The notes: generated by a model from the sequence alone, not told the origin. A DNA stretch of 64,000 bases from Ignatzschineria sp. F8392 (GCF_002252045.1 NZ_NEFF01000001.1:62001-126000), one strand, 5' to 3'. Counted from the stretch's first letter, positions 27,288-37,255 are shown. A program made the numbers and translations.

Positions 27288-27372
27288 GGGGAAACTCCTC
27301 TTTTAAGATTGAATGTACTTTATCTGATCATAACATTGATCCCTTAAGTGAGCATGTCTGTGAGCATGTCGT

Positions 27373-27846
27373 TTAAGCGTTATGAAGATCAAATCCCAAT
27401 GATGCTCCCGCTTCTGCGATCAGATCTAGCCAAGTGGGAATGACAAAACTTGTCATTAGCGGAGCAAGCGGGTAATTTTCGATCTCTTGAGGTGTAATCC
27501 AGATCGCTTCGGCAATCTCAGTTGCAGCCTTAACCTCGATTGCTTGGGGAAGAAGAATAAAGAAGAGGTTAGAGCGAATCTGATATCCCGGCTCATTTGC
27601 TGCTGGCGCTTCATAGGTTGTAATAAAGTTTGCAAGCGCTGGAGGAATTTCAACATCTAGCTCCTCTTTGAGTTCGCGGATTAAGGCCTCAATAGGAGTT
27701 TCTTGCGGTTCGATTTTTCCGCCAGGCAGCATATATTTTTCGGTATTTTTCTTTCGGACAATAAGGAGTCGCCCTTTAGGATCGATCATAATGCCGGCGG
27801 CTAGGATAAAGAGTTTTTCTCTGGAGCTGTCAGTTATATCATTCAT
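27373..27846 (-). CDS. Nudix hydrolase
   Basis: 157 residues. The Nudix box GKIEPQETPIEALIRELKEEL (about 42-62) has every consensus position (G-x5-E-x7-REU-x-EE-x-G/D-U). This implies Mg2+-dependent cleavage of a nucleoside-diphosphate-linked substrate. The N-terminal ILAAGIMIDPKGRLLIVRKK strand is typical of MutT-like sanitising enzymes and ADP-ribose-type hydrolases. Lies 85 bases upstream of the esterase gene on the same strand, so it may head the same transcript. Substrate not predictable. Confidence 0.9.
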   Translation of the reverse strand: MNDITDSSREKLFILAAGIMIDPKGRLLIVRKKNTEKYMLPGGKIEPQETPIEALIRELKEELDVEIPPALANFITTYEAPAANEPGYQIRSNLFFILLPQAIEVKAATEIAEAIWITPQEIENYPLAPLMTSFVIPTWLDLIAEAGASLGFDLHNA

Positions 27847-28265
27847 ATTGTTTTACCATTGTAATTCTCGCTCTAGTAATGAGCGTGGGTGATTGAGTGA
27901 TTGAGTGATGCAGTGGTTCCCTCAACTGGGAATTGATCTCTCTATTGTACGTCACTTTTAAGGTGGTTGAGTGCATCAAGAGTGAGAAAATTCTCGGCAA
28001 AAGAGAACCTATAGGGAATCCATAGGGAGTCTATAGAGGATTCAAGGAGAATTGAAAGAGAATTAAATGAGGGGTAATAAAAGCTCGCTTATTTTTGAGC
28101 TGAGTGTAGGCGATAATTGTAAAAAGCGGTATGATTGTAGGAGTAATAGTAGTGCTTTGAATAGAAAGAGGATCGCTTGTTTTAAGGGGAATCTCTAAAA
28201 TAAGCGATGATACTCCGCAATAAATTGATTAATAACGTGATTAATAACGGAAGAAAGGAGCAGCA
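27847..28265. other. Divergent intergenic region Nudix / DyP peroxidase
   Basis: 419 bp without a gene. It holds degenerate short repeats (GATTGAGTGATTGAGTGAT near 27892-27910; CTATAGGGAATCCATAGGGA near 28009-28028) and should contain both divergent promoters. No RNA gene or clear operator was recognised. Confidence 0.5.
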
Positions 28266-29186
28266 ATGAGTGAACTAAATTTTCAAGAAGGATTAGTCGT
28301 TGAGAATCGTGATCATGCGATTTTTATGGAAATTAATTTTAAGAGTGATGATCTCGATGCCATTAAAGATGCGATTGCAGGTCTACTTGCGCGTCAAAGA
28401 TCGTATACCAGTCGCTTTGATAAATCCGGTTTACAGATTGTTGTTGCTTTTGGTCGAGAAGCTTGGACGGCTCTCTCTGAAAATGGTAAAAGTGCACCGG
28501 AATTAGTCGACTTTAGAGAGCTCGGTTACGGTATGGCGAAAGCAACGCAACGTGATATGTTTGTTCATATCAATTCCCACTCTCATCGTATCAATTTTTC
28601 AGTGGCACAAGATCTAGTGAAGATCTTTGGAGATCTTATTACGGTAGAGGAAGAGGTGCACGGTTTTAGATGGATTGAAGCGCGTGATCTGGGTGGATTT
28701 GTTGATGGAACAGAAAATCCTAAAGGGTTAAAAGATCGTACTGAGGTCGCGGTAATTAATGAGGGGATTGATGCCGGCGGAAGTTATGTCATTGCTCAAA
28801 AATGGGTTCACTCATTAGAGCAGATTAATCATTTTGATCTTAAGACACAAGAGGATATCTTCGGGCGAACAAAAGTAGAAGATATTGAGATGGATGATGA
28901 TGAGAAACCGGTTGGTGCTCATACAGAACGAGTTGTGATTGATGAAGATGGGGAAGAGTTAGAGATTGTTCGTCACAGCTTGCCATATGGTTATGCAAGT
29001 GGAGAGAAAGGGCTCTATTTCCTCGCTTATAGTGCAGAATTGACCCGTTATGAAAAGATGTTAGCGCGCATGTTTGGAGAAGAGGATGAACATTTCGATC
29101 GCATGCTCTCTTATACACATGCAGTTACCGGAAGTTTCCTCTATGCGCCATCCCTCGATCAACTTGAAGAGATTGGGGCAGCGTAA
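28266..29186 (+). CDS. DyP-type haem peroxidase (YfeX-like)
   Basis: 306 residues. The family signature GFVDGTENP (GxxDG, about 149-157) supplies the distal Asp; the proximal haem His is likely in VGAHTERVV and the distal Arg in EIVRHSLPYG. There is no signal peptide and no twin-arginine motif, so it is probably cytosolic, like E. coli YfeX. Reactions reported for the family are H2O2-dependent oxidation of porphyrinogens and dyes. An acidic insertion (VEDIEMDDDEKP, about 203-214; DEDGEELE) is notable. GGAGCA precedes the ATG. It stands alone, with a terminator downstream. Confidence 0.93.
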   Translation: MSELNFQEGLVVENRDHAIFMEINFKSDDLDAIKDAIAGLLARQRSYTSRFDKSGLQIVVAFGREAWTALSENGKSAPELVDFRELGYGMAKATQRDMFVHINSHSHRINFSVAQDLVKIFGDLITVEEEVHGFRWIEARDLGGFVDGTENPKGLKDRTEVAVINEGIDAGGSYVIAQKWVHSLEQINHFDLKTQEDIFGRTKVEDIEMDDDEKPVGAHTERVVIDEDGEELEIVRHSLPYGYASGEKGLYFLAYSAELTRYEKMLARMFGEEDEHFDRMLSYTHAVTGSFLYAPSLDQLEEIGAA

Positions 29187-29257
29187 TAGATCATCTGTAG
29201 TAGATCTCATCTGTAGGAGATCTTTTAAGAATATCTATTTAAGTTATTAATTTAAGG

Positions 29258-29286
29258 AAGCGTCATCTAATAGGTGGCGCTTTTTT
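29258..29286 (+). terminator. Rho-independent terminator after the DyP peroxidase
   Basis: 11-bp stem AAGCGTCATCT (29258-29268) / AGGTGGCGCTT (29272-29282), including G-U pairs, followed by six T. Confidence 0.87.
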
Positions 29287-29392
29287 GATGGAGAACGGAT
29301 AAGTCGTAGCGAGATCTGCTAAAGTGAAGTGAGAGGATCTATTAAAACCTCTAACGGTTTAACCGTTCAACCCATTTAACAAAGGAGTCTCT

Positions 29393-30508
29393 ATGTTAAA
29401 AGTATTGCAATCTCCCGGTAAGTACGTCCAAGGTCCTAATGCGCTCTATGAAATTGCAGAGTATATTAAGCCTCTTGGGAAAAAAGCGCTCTTTATTGCT
29501 GATCAATTTGTCTTTGGCCTTGTTGAATCAATGTTGCAAGAGAGTTGTCAAAAGAGTGATATCGCCTACCATAAAGCGGTATTTCAAGGAGAGTGTTCTC
29601 AAAATGAGATTAAACGTCTCGGAGATCTCTTTGCTCAAAGTGGTGCAGATATTGTTGTTGGCGTTGGCGGTGGAAAGACCTTAGATGCGGCAAAAGCGGT
29701 TGCATATTATGGTGGAGTTCCGATTGTGATCGCTCCAACAATAGCTTCAACAGATGCTCCTACAAGTGCGCTCTCGGTGATCTATACCGATAATGGAGAG
29801 TTTGAGAGTTATCTACTCTATCCCAAAAATCCAGATGTTGTTCTGATGGATACAACAATTATCGCTAATGCACCTGTTCGCCTCTTTGTTGCCGGAATGG
29901 GGGATGCTTTAGCAACCTATTTTGAAGCGAGGGCCTGTACTGATGCACAGAAAGCGACAATGGCGGGAGGCTTAACGACAAGAGCGGCAATGGCATTAGC
30001 GGAGCTCTGCTATCAAACATTATTGGAAGAGGGGCTTAAGGCGAAATTTGCTGTTGAAAATCGTGTGAGTACCAAGGCGGTAGAAGATATAGTTGAAGCC
30101 AATACTCTCTTAAGTGGTTTAGGATTTGAGAGTGCGGGATTGGCAGCATGCCATGCGATTCATAATGGATTAACCGTAATTGAAGAGTGTCATGAGATGT
30201 ATCATGGCGAGAAGGTTGCCTTTGGTGTTTTAGTGCAGCTTATTTTGGAGAATAGTCCACTTGAAGAGCTTGAAGAAGTTCTCTCTTTCTCAACCGCTGT
30301 CGGTCTGCCGGTAACATTGGCACAATTGGGTCTCAATGATGATGCGCCACGTTATCATGAACGTCTTAAAGAAGCGGCAAAACTGAGTTGTGCAGAGGCT
30401 GATACGATCCATAATATGCCCTTTAATGTTACAGAAGAAGATGTCTATGCTGCGATTATCACTGCAGATCGATTAGGGCGAGCATGGCTCAATAGTGATG
30501 AAGCGTAA
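29393..30508 (+). CDS. gldA: Glycerol dehydrogenase
   Basis: Zn2+/NAD+-dependent oxidation of glycerol to dihydroxyacetone. 371 residues; NAD-binding GVGGGKTLDAAKAVA (about 90-104), TIASTDAPTSALSVIYTD and the three metal ligands in GMGDALATYFEAR (Asp), CHAIHNGLT (His) and MYHGEKVAFG (His) match E. coli GldA. A purine-rich AAAGGAG precedes the ATG. No dihydroxyacetone kinase is adjacent. It converges on an iron-type alcohol dehydrogenase gene. Confidence 0.93.
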   Translation: MLKVLQSPGKYVQGPNALYEIAEYIKPLGKKALFIADQFVFGLVESMLQESCQKSDIAYHKAVFQGECSQNEIKRLGDLFAQSGADIVVGVGGGKTLDAAKAVAYYGGVPIVIAPTIASTDAPTSALSVIYTDNGEFESYLLYPKNPDVVLMDTTIIANAPVRLFVAGMGDALATYFEARACTDAQKATMAGGLTTRAAMALAELCYQTLLEEGLKAKFAVENRVSTKAVEDIVEANTLLSGLGFESAGLAACHAIHNGLTVIEECHEMYHGEKVAFGVLVQLILENSPLEELEEVLSFSTAVGLPVTLAQLGLNDDAPRYHERLKEAAKLSCAEADTIHNMPFNVTEEDVYAAIITADRLGRAWLNSDEA

Positions 30509-30577
30509 TACTCTGATATCGGTGTTTGGTCGTTTTGTTTTAATTGGCGTATAGAGAGAAGTATTGATCAGCAAGCT

Positions 30578-30621
30578 GATCAAATCGATGATTAAGTCGA
30601 TGATTAAATCGGTGATTAAAT
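30578..30621. repeat. 12-bp tandem repeat (GATTAARTCGRT)
   Basis: Three imperfect 12-bp copies (30578, 30590, 30602) plus a partial fourth, in the convergent gap after gldA. Confidence 0.85.
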
Positions 30622-30662
30622 TTTAATAGAAGATCAGACAGAAGATATAGCAGAAGATAAAA

Positions 30663-30687
30663 AAGAGCGTTCATTTTGAACGCTCTT
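30663..30687. terminator. Bidirectional terminator between gldA and alcohol dehydrogenase
   Basis: Perfect 10-bp stem AAGAGCGTTC (30663-30672) / GAACGCTCTT (30678-30687). An A-run to the left gives a T-run on the minus strand, so it best serves the minus-strand dehydrogenase. Confidence 0.9.
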
Positions 30688-30719
30688 CTTATTGAAAGTC
30701 ATTTAAGAGTTATAACGCT

Positions 30720-30758
30720 TATTTGCAATACCTATTTGCAATGTCTATTTGCAATGAT
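30720..30758. repeat. 13-bp tandem repeat (TATTTGCAATRNN)
   Basis: Three copies at 30720, 30733 and 30746. A further 14-bp pair (TCTAAACAATTAAY) follows at 30811-30838. With the 12-bp array at 30578, the gap 30509-30847 contains three unrelated tandem arrays around one terminator. Confidence 0.88.
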
Positions 30759-30847
30759 TATTGACATTAAAATGACAAAGACTCTAAGCAACTAACTCAA
30801 AGTAACCAACTCTAAACAATTAATTCTAAACAATTAACTTTAAATGA

Positions 30848-31996
30848 TTACATTGCTGCTTTAAAGATATTCTCAACATCTGCTTGCGTACCTTGAACAG
30901 GGTTAGTTGCTGAACAGACGTCAAGAAGTGCATTTTTAGCAAGGAGGGGAATATCTTCCTCTTTTGCATTGAGAAGTGTTAAGTTCGCTGGGATATCGAT
31001 ACTTGCTGAAAGTTCACGAATCTTCGCAATCGCCGCATCTGCAGCCTCTTTATCACTCATGTTCGCAACATCAATATGCATCGCTTTTGCAACATCTTTA
31101 AGGCGAGCAGCTGCCGCGCTCTTATTGAAATCTAAGACATGAGGAAGTAATACTGCGTTACAAACACCGTGCGGAAGGTCATACATGCCGCCTAACTGAT
31201 GCGCCATCGCGTGGACATATCCTAATGAAGCATTATTGAATGCCATTCCTGCGAGGAATTGTGCATAAGCCATATTATCACGAGCTGTAATATCATCCCC
31301 ATTTGCAACCGCAGCTTGTAAGTTTTCAACAATTAAGCTGATCGCTTTGAGCGCGCAAGCATCTGTGATAGGATTTGCCGCTGTTGAGATATAAGCTTCA
31401 ACGGCATGTGTCATCGCATCCATACCGGTTGCCGCTGTTAAGCCTTTTGGCATTCCTTTCATCATATGTGGATCATTGACAGAGAGGATAGGAGTTGAGT
31501 TTTTATCAACAATCGCCATCTTCACGTGACGCTCTTCATCTGTGATGATGCAGAAGCGGGTCATTTCACTTGCTGTTCCTGCAGTCGTATTGATCGCTAC
31601 CATCGGTAATTGTGGGTTTTTAGTCTTATCTAAACCTTCAAATGCGCTGATATCATCACCATTTGTTGCACAAAGAGCGATTCCTTTAGCACAGTCATGA
31701 GGTGATCCGCCTCCTAGAGAGATCACAAAATCACACTCATTCTCTTTAAGAATTGCTAAACCATCAGCGACATTCTTTGTTGTTGGGTTAGGATTTGTAC
31801 CATCAAAGACGACAGCTTCAATATCAACATTATTGAGAAGCTTGATGACTTCATCCGCCATACCTGAAGTTGCAAGGAATTTATCGGTCACGATCAATCC
31901 TTTTTTGAAGCCATAGCCTCTTAAAGTTGCAACTGCATCTGCTAACGCATTTTCACCAATAATATTGACGGGTGGCATAAAGAAAGTACTACTCAT
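30848..31996 (-). CDS. Iron-containing alcohol dehydrogenase, YiaY/AdhB type
   Basis: 382 residues, group III alcohol dehydrogenase, probably oxidising or forming short-chain alcohols such as ethanol with NAD+. [38 protein letters not shown], the metal ligands in [12 protein letters not shown] and [12 protein letters not shown] and the following [15 protein letters not shown] are close to E. coli YiaY over the full length. AGGAGT precedes the ATG. Monocistronic: 564 bp of non-coding DNA lies upstream and a terminator downstream. Confidence 0.94.
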   Translation of the reverse strand: MSSTFFMPPVNIIGENALADAVATLRGYGFKKGLIVTDKFLATSGMADEVIKLLNNVDIEAVVFDGTNPNPTTKNVADGLAILKENECDFVISLGGGSPHDCAKGIALCATNGDDISAFEGLDKTKNPQLPMVAINTTAGTASEMTRFCIITDEERHVKMAIVDKNSTPILSVNDPHMMKGMPKGLTAATGMDAMTHAVEAYISTAANPITDACALKAISLIVENLQAAVANGDDITARDNMAYAQFLAGMAFNNASLGYVHAMAHQLGGMYDLPHGVCNAVLLPHVLDFNKSAAAARLKDVAKAMHIDVANMSDKEAADAAIAKIRELSASIDIPANLTLLNAKEEDIPLLAKNALLDVCSATNPVQGTQADVENIFKAAM

Positions 31997-32560
31997 AGTT
32001 AGACTCCTTGTCTTTAGAGTGCCGATTAAAGCACCAGATTATTTAAAAAAGAAAATTGGAACGATATTTTTTAGCAATTCTTATCTAACGTCTATTTAAT
32101 ATTGATCTAGGATCTACCGAATGTAGATTGATTTTGTCTTTTCTTCACTTTTTCTCTACTTAACTTCATTCTAACTGAGAGTGAGGGAAACCTTTAATAT
32201 AAAATATTAATATCGATAATAACATTGTGCTATAGCGCTACGTTTACAAAATGGGTTGATCGACCTCTCCCTACTATTCTCTCAATAATGGTTTGTTGCC
32301 AATGATCTGTCGGCAATGAGCATTGGCAATGATCTCTAGCCAGATATTATATTACTTTATAGTATGACTGCCTATTCCCATTATAGGATGCTTTTCAGAA
32401 TCAATAAGGAATATATCTCACGACAATCTGACCTAAGTAAGTTTTTTATAATTTTTATAGACTTTTATAGGTTTTTGTAGATTTTACGAACACCCATCAG
32501 TTCTCACCATTTGTTGATGAGAGCTGATGGATAGAGAGGAATGAAGTAGATAAACTCTTA
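31997..32560 (-). other. Long non-coding region upstream of the alcohol dehydrogenase
   Basis: 564 bp, AT-rich. It contains a 9-bp perfect inverted repeat TTGCCAATG (32296-32304) / CATTGGCAA (32321-32329), with a third related CGGCAATG between the arms, and an imperfect hairpin 32493-32530 (CCATCAG.../...CTGATGG) just after the channel gene stop. The length suggests extra regulation of the dehydrogenase, but no operator family is recognisable. Confidence 0.5.
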
Positions 32561-33343
32561 TTAAGAAGGTGTGGAGGGAGTAGGGGGCGTTGCTGTTGCA
32601 ATAGCTGATTGAACACTACCGCCTTTAGCAAGGAGCGCAGCCGTTTTTGCCTGCTCTTTCTCTTTCTCTTTTGTTTTCCAATCTTGAATCATAGTGGTGA
32701 TATAGACTGTAAAGATAGGAAAGATCGTAATGCCGGTAATAGCAACGATAGCAGTACTGACTTTACCGATACTGGTCACGGGAATAATATTAGAGCCGAG
32801 TGTTGTGACCGTCATCGAAGCCCACCAAAGGACATCATAATAGTTTTTAACTTCTGGATTGACAGGGGATTCTGTTAAAAAGAAGACGAGCGTCTGTATA
32901 TAGGTAATGGAGATAAAAATAGAGAGATAGGCGATAAAGAGCCCGGTAATTCGATTACTAATGACCAGATTAATTAAGAGAATAAGCGCAAAAACGCCTC
33001 GGAAGATCGGGATAAACTTTAAAAAATAGACCGCTTCAGAGGTTAGGTCGATGGAGTAGTAGGCAAGAAGATTGCTATAAGGGATCGATAGTGGCAAGAG
33101 TATAAAATATTTTTTAAAGTAGGCCATCTTATCCTCTGCAATGAGCATTAGAAGGATAAAATCGATAATAAAGTAGATACAGATCCAAAATTGTAAGCGT
33201 GTTGGCTCAACATCGAGATTCTTCTGAATATTGGGAAGATCAACAATGGTGATATCTGCGATCAGAATTAGAGAGGCTAAGATGGTTGCAAAATAGAGGA
33301 ACTTTCGGGCATAGAGCCGAAAATCGAAATGTCGCTTTGTCAT
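32561..33343 (-). CDS. Potassium-channel-like membrane protein with atypical selectivity filter
   Basis: 260 residues, inner membrane. Hydrophobic segments at about 12-32, 50-68, 78-98, 105-127 and 130-155 resemble a voltage-sensor-like bundle, then a pore helix and filter WWASMTVTTLGSNIIPVT (about 173-190) and a final helix IVAITGITIFPIFTVYITTM. The position and TVTT core match K+ channel filters, but the usual TVG(Y/F)GD is replaced by TLGSN. The C-terminus is a charged stretch (KTKEKEKEQAK) and a Thr/Pro-rich tail. It may conduct K+, another ion, or be a non-conducting relative. Isolated gene. Confidence 0.72.
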   Translation of the reverse strand: MTKRHFDFRLYARKFLYFATILASLILIADITIVDLPNIQKNLDVEPTRLQFWICIYFIIDFILLMLIAEDKMAYFKKYFILLPLSIPYSNLLAYYSIDLTSEAVYFLKFIPIFRGVFALILLINLVISNRITGLFIAYLSIFISITYIQTLVFFLTESPVNPEVKNYYDVLWWASMTVTTLGSNIIPVTSIGKVSTAIVAITGITIFPIFTVYITTMIQDWKTKEKEKEQAKTAALLAKGGSVQSAIATATPPTPSTPS

Positions 33344-33707
33344 CGGTTATTCACTTTAGTATAGATCGATATGGTAATTTTAGAAGGTGATTAATAAGCT
33401 CTATTGTAGACGAAAAAGCGCTTTGATTCTTCCTCTAGTAAAATGTTTTTGCGATGACTTTTCTCCGATGGCGCACTCTTTTTAGAGATGGGACTTTGGT
33501 ACTACTTATCAATAAATGTAAAAGATTGAGGACTAAAATATGCACCATTGATATAATAATCGATGGAGTATAAAAAGGAGGCCTTCGATTGATCGATAGC
33601 GCAGGAGCCCTTAAATACCAATAGAGATACCAATAGTAAATTTTTATCGAATTTACTATCTAAGGCTCTATTTATATTTGGGATAACTTTGAAGTCATTG
33701 GGAAAAT
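33344..33707. other. Divergent intergenic region, channel / DUF1445 gene
   Basis: 364 bp with no convincing gene or RNA. A minus-strand open frame spans 33502-33837 but overlaps the start of the DUF1445 gene antisense and has no ribosome site or recognisable sequence, so it was not called. GGGAAAAT precedes the ATG at 33708. Confidence 0.5.
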
Positions 33708-34526
33708 ATGTTGGATAATAATTACAATAGTGAGGTTCTTCAGCAATTACTGCCGCGGAAGGTTCGAGAATTAATTCGGGAAGGGAGATTGCGAGAGCCA
33801 ACGGCAAAGATGGCAACGCGTTATACAAAAGGAACACTGATTGTTATTCCTAAGAGTGAGGCATATGATTTTTTAGTCTATACACAGCGAAATTCAAAAG
33901 CGTGTCCAGTCCTAGAGGTATCGGATGCGGGATCGAAAGAGTTTCGTCTCACTGCCCCAGGTTCTGATATTACGCGAGATATTTCTCGTTATTCGATCTA
34001 TGAGCGGGGAGAGTTGGTGGGCGAAGCCGATTCCTTAGAGCGCTACTGGCGTCCCGATTTAGTCAGTTTTCTATTAGGCTGTAGCCGTAGTTTTGAGGCA
34101 GTCTTACAATTTGCCGGCGTTCAATTGCGACATGTAGATGATGGCTATGATATTCCGCTCTTTATTACCAATATTAAGACGATTCCAAGTGGTCATCTTA
34201 GTTCGCCGCTTGTGGTCAGTATGCGCCCAATCAAACGTCAAGATTTGATGAAAACGATGAAGATCACAAGTCTGTTAGAAGATATCCATGGTGCGCCGAT
34301 CCATATTGGAGATCCAGAGTTGATCGGAATTAAGGATCTTCGGATGCCCGATTTTGGTGCGCCTCTACTGTTAGCTGAAGATGAAGTCCCTGTCTTTTGG
34401 GCAAGCAGTATTACAGCAAAGCTAGCATTGATTAGAAATCGTAGTGAATTTCTTATCACTCAAGCACCGGGGCACGATTTTATTACAGATATTTTAAGCG
34501 CGGATCTATCATCACTAATGGAGTAG
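33708..34526 (+). CDS. DUF1445 / D-glutamate cyclase-like hydro-lyase family protein
   Basis: 272 residues of the YcsI-type family annotated as putative hydro-lyase (PF07286, D-glutamate cyclase-like). Typical features: VRELIREGRLREPTA near the N-terminus, the NSKACPVLEVSDAGS block, DISRYSIYERGELV, DLVSFLLGCSRSFE and RPIKRQDL. No signal peptide or membrane segment. The exact substrate is not established for bacterial members. Monocistronic and convergent with recG. Confidence 0.82.
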   Translation: MLDNNYNSEVLQQLLPRKVRELIREGRLREPTAKMATRYTKGTLIVIPKSEAYDFLVYTQRNSKACPVLEVSDAGSKEFRLTAPGSDITRDISRYSIYERGELVGEADSLERYWRPDLVSFLLGCSRSFEAVLQFAGVQLRHVDDGYDIPLFITNIKTIPSGHLSSPLVVSMRPIKRQDLMKTMKITSLLEDIHGAPIHIGDPELIGIKDLRMPDFGAPLLLAEDEVPVFWASSITAKLALIRNRSEFLITQAPGHDFITDILSADLSSLME

Positions 34527-34611
34527 GAGCGGTAAGAGGGATTGGAAGGCGCTCAGATTGATGAGGGCTATTTCTGTGCTGAAATATAGATAGTCCAACC
34601 TTCATCTTTTT

Positions 34612-34656
34612 CTCAATCTATTATCTCTCAATCTATTATCTCTCAATCTATTATCT
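34612..34656. repeat. 15-bp tandem repeat (CTCAATCTATTATCT x3)
   Basis: Three perfect copies (34612, 34627, 34642) directly abutting the recG stop, in the gap between convergent genes. It may sit inside both transcript ends. Confidence 0.95.
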
Positions 34657-34657
34657 A

Positions 34658-36709
34658 TTAACTCCAGATAAATTCATTACTCTCACCAATCCAGCGATCG
34701 ATCAATTTTTGACTGAGCTGATCATCTTTAATGACGTTATCGGCAATAGCGGTCGCCTTCTCAATGAGATGTTGATGTTCAAAGAGATCGGCCATTTTAA
34801 ATTGAAATTCTCCAGTTTGACGTGTGCCAAAAATATCTCCGGCTCCTCGAAGCTCAAAATCTTTCTCTGCAATCTCAAAGCCATCATTGGTCAATTGCAT
34901 AATCTCCAGTCGTTCTCTCGTCATATGGGAGAGAGGGGGAGAGTAGATTAAGAGGCAGAAAGAGGCTTTTGAGCCACGACCAACGCGACCTCTTAATTGG
35001 TGGAGTTGGGAGAGTCCAAGACGTTCGGCATTTTCAATCACCATAATCGATGCATTGGGAACATCAACCCCTACTTCAATCACGGTTGTTGCCACTAAGA
35101 TATCGAGTTCATGCGCTTTAAAGGCATTCATAACCGCCTCTTTTTCAGCACTCTTTAAGCGTCCATGAATAAGGCCGATTCGGAGATGGGGCAGTTTTTC
35201 ACAAAGATCAGCATAGGCCATTTCAGCGGCTTTTGCCGGGAGCTGCTCCGATTCTTCAATTAATGTACAGACCCAATAGACTTGAGTTCCCTCTTCACAC
35301 TGTTTTTTAACGCGCTCAATCACTTTGTCGCGAGCTTTATCACTCACGACAGAGGTAGTGATCGGGATACGGTTCGGTGGGTACTCATCAATCACAGAGC
35401 TTGAAAGGTCGGCGTAGAGCGTCATCGCTAATGTTCGGGGAATAGGTGTTGCCGTCATCATCAATTGATGAGGCGTGAAACCCTCAGGCGCTTTCTTTTG
35501 TAGCATGAGACGTTGCTCAACCCCAAATCGATGCTGCTCATCGATCACAACGAGGTTGAGTGCTTGATAGGAGACACTCTCTTGAAAAAGGGCATGTGTG
35601 CCAATAATGACATCAATTTGGCCTGCCGCAATCTCTTCAACACGTTCTCGTTTCTGTTTTTCCGTTAATCTCCCTGTTAAGAGTGCTGTTTTAATTCCTA
35701 GTGGAGTCAACCAACGTTCTAGATTGATGGCGTGTTGCTCTGCGAGAAGTTCTGTCGGCGCCATGAAGACCGCTTGAAATCCGGCCTTTGCCGCATGAAT
35801 TAATGCGCTTGCAGCAACAACTGTTTTACCAGAGCCGACATCGCCCTGCACAAGACGCATCATCGGAGAGTGGGATTGGATATCATTTTCAATCTCTTTC
35901 ACAACACGCTCTTGTGCATTTGTTAAGGTAAAGCCTAAGCTTCCTTTAAAGGTGTCAAGGGCCTCAGGATCGAGATAGATCGGATTTGCTCTCTCTTGGA
36001 AGAAGCGATTGCGTGATTTTTTAAGCGCTACTTGATGGGCGACAATCTCTTCAAGTGCAAGAATTTCTTGAACGGGATAATGCTTCTTCTCTAACCGCTC
36101 AATATTGACATCTGTGGGTGGCTTATGCAGGAAGTAGAGAGCATCTTTTAGATTAGTCTCTCTCTCTTCTAAAAATGCGGGGAAGTGTTCATCTTGTAAC
36201 TCTTCGAGCAGATTATTGATCAATGCTTGCATCTGTTTTTGGGTGATGCCGGCAGTGAGGGAGTAGATCGGGGTCATGCGCTCTTCTAACTCAACATTTT
36301 GATCGGCAAAGTTGAGAACTTCGGGGTGGCTCATCTCTAAGCGGTTAAGCCCGTAACGTACTTCGCCGTAGCAACGTAATACTTTTAGTGCATCAAAGCG
36401 CTTAATCATGCTGGTGTAGAAATTAAAAAAGCGAACAGCAATAACACCACTCTCATCTTTAAGCCAAATAAGAAGAGTAGGGCGACGACCATGAGTCATC
36501 TCTTTTTTAAAGATCTCCCCTTCAATAATGGCGATTTGTGAAGGCTGAAGTAGTGCAATCGGTGTGATACGAGTCCGATCTTGGTAACGAAATGGTAGAT
36601 GGAAAAGGAGATCAAGATAGCTCTTAATTCTCAACTTTTCTAATGTTTCAGCCATTTTCGGCCCTACACCTTTTAGTGCTGTAATAGGTCGGTTTTTTAA
36701 AGTTTCCAC
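34658..36709 (-). CDS. recG: ATP-dependent DNA helicase RecG
   Basis: Branch-migrating helicase that regresses stalled forks. 683 residues (E. coli 693): wedge/OB domain (about 1-145), Walker A GDVGSGKTVVAASAL (about 290), DEQH box in VVIDEQHRFGVEQR, motif III TATPIPRTLAMTLY, and C-terminal helicase motifs QLHQLRGRVGRGSKAS plus the RecG-specific GFEIAEKDFELRGAGDIFG. Complete. The stop abuts a 15-bp tandem array. Confidence 0.98.
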   Translation of the reverse strand: METLKNRPITALKGVGPKMAETLEKLRIKSYLDLLFHLPFRYQDRTRITPIALLQPSQIAIIEGEIFKKEMTHGRRPTLLIWLKDESGVIAVRFFNFYTSMIKRFDALKVLRCYGEVRYGLNRLEMSHPEVLNFADQNVELEERMTPIYSLTAGITQKQMQALINNLLEELQDEHFPAFLEERETNLKDALYFLHKPPTDVNIERLEKKHYPVQEILALEEIVAHQVALKKSRNRFFQERANPIYLDPEALDTFKGSLGFTLTNAQERVVKEIENDIQSHSPMMRLVQGDVGSGKTVVAASALIHAAKAGFQAVFMAPTELLAEQHAINLERWLTPLGIKTALLTGRLTEKQKRERVEEIAAGQIDVIIGTHALFQESVSYQALNLVVIDEQHRFGVEQRLMLQKKAPEGFTPHQLMMTATPIPRTLAMTLYADLSSSVIDEYPPNRIPITTSVVSDKARDKVIERVKKQCEEGTQVYWVCTLIEESEQLPAKAAEMAYADLCEKLPHLRIGLIHGRLKSAEKEAVMNAFKAHELDILVATTVIEVGVDVPNASIMVIENAERLGLSQLHQLRGRVGRGSKASFCLLIYSPPLSHMTRERLEIMQLTNDGFEIAEKDFELRGAGDIFGTRQTGEFQFKMADLFEHQHLIEKATAIADNVIKDDQLSQKLIDRWIGESNEFIWS

Positions 36710-37255
36710 AATTGCGCTCTAAGAATCCTTCATGAAATTCGTGAGTTGATTTTAAAGATAGTTCTACTTTCAGCTATTTTGCCATCTTTTAATGGCGTTG
36801 CGAATACTTTTCCATTTCAGTTTTGTTTTTCTTTAACTGCTTTAGCGGTAGTTTTCTGATATAGCTTTTGGTGAAATTTATTAAAATGGCTATTTTTTAA
36901 GGTATAACATTTTTTGATATAAATCTTATAAAGTTAGGATATTTATTTGGTTAAATTCTTTTTTTATTTTTATAAGAGTTTTTAAAAATAGAGAGGAATT
37001 TCGGGAGTTGATTGGATTCTAAATTTAACAATAGCTGTTTGTAACCTATTTGTAATGCCTTCAATGCTTCATTAACACTGGTTTTTGCGCTTATGTATCT
37101 TTTCTGTGCCAAAGGTTTTATTTGAATTTTTTCTTATACTTTCTTGATGAAGATCACTTGATTTTTGGAAATTTTTTTATTTTTTTATCCATTTTATATA
37201 AAATTTATACCTATAGTTTTTATCTATAAGAAAACTCAATAGGAGGGTTTTGAAG
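36710..37255. other. AT-rich divergent region recG / trimeric autotransporter
   Basis: 546 bp, markedly T-rich, with no gene. A 14-bp palindrome ATTTTATATAAAAT is at 37191-37204, about 50 bp before the adhesin start, and AGGAGG is at 37241-37246. The AT-richness suggests a curved, nucleoid-protein-bound promoter, but this is inference. Confidence 0.5.

Noticed and set aside
33502-33837. Minus-strand 111-codon open frame
   Set aside because: It overlaps the start of the DUF1445 gene antisense, lacks a ribosome site and has no recognisable features.
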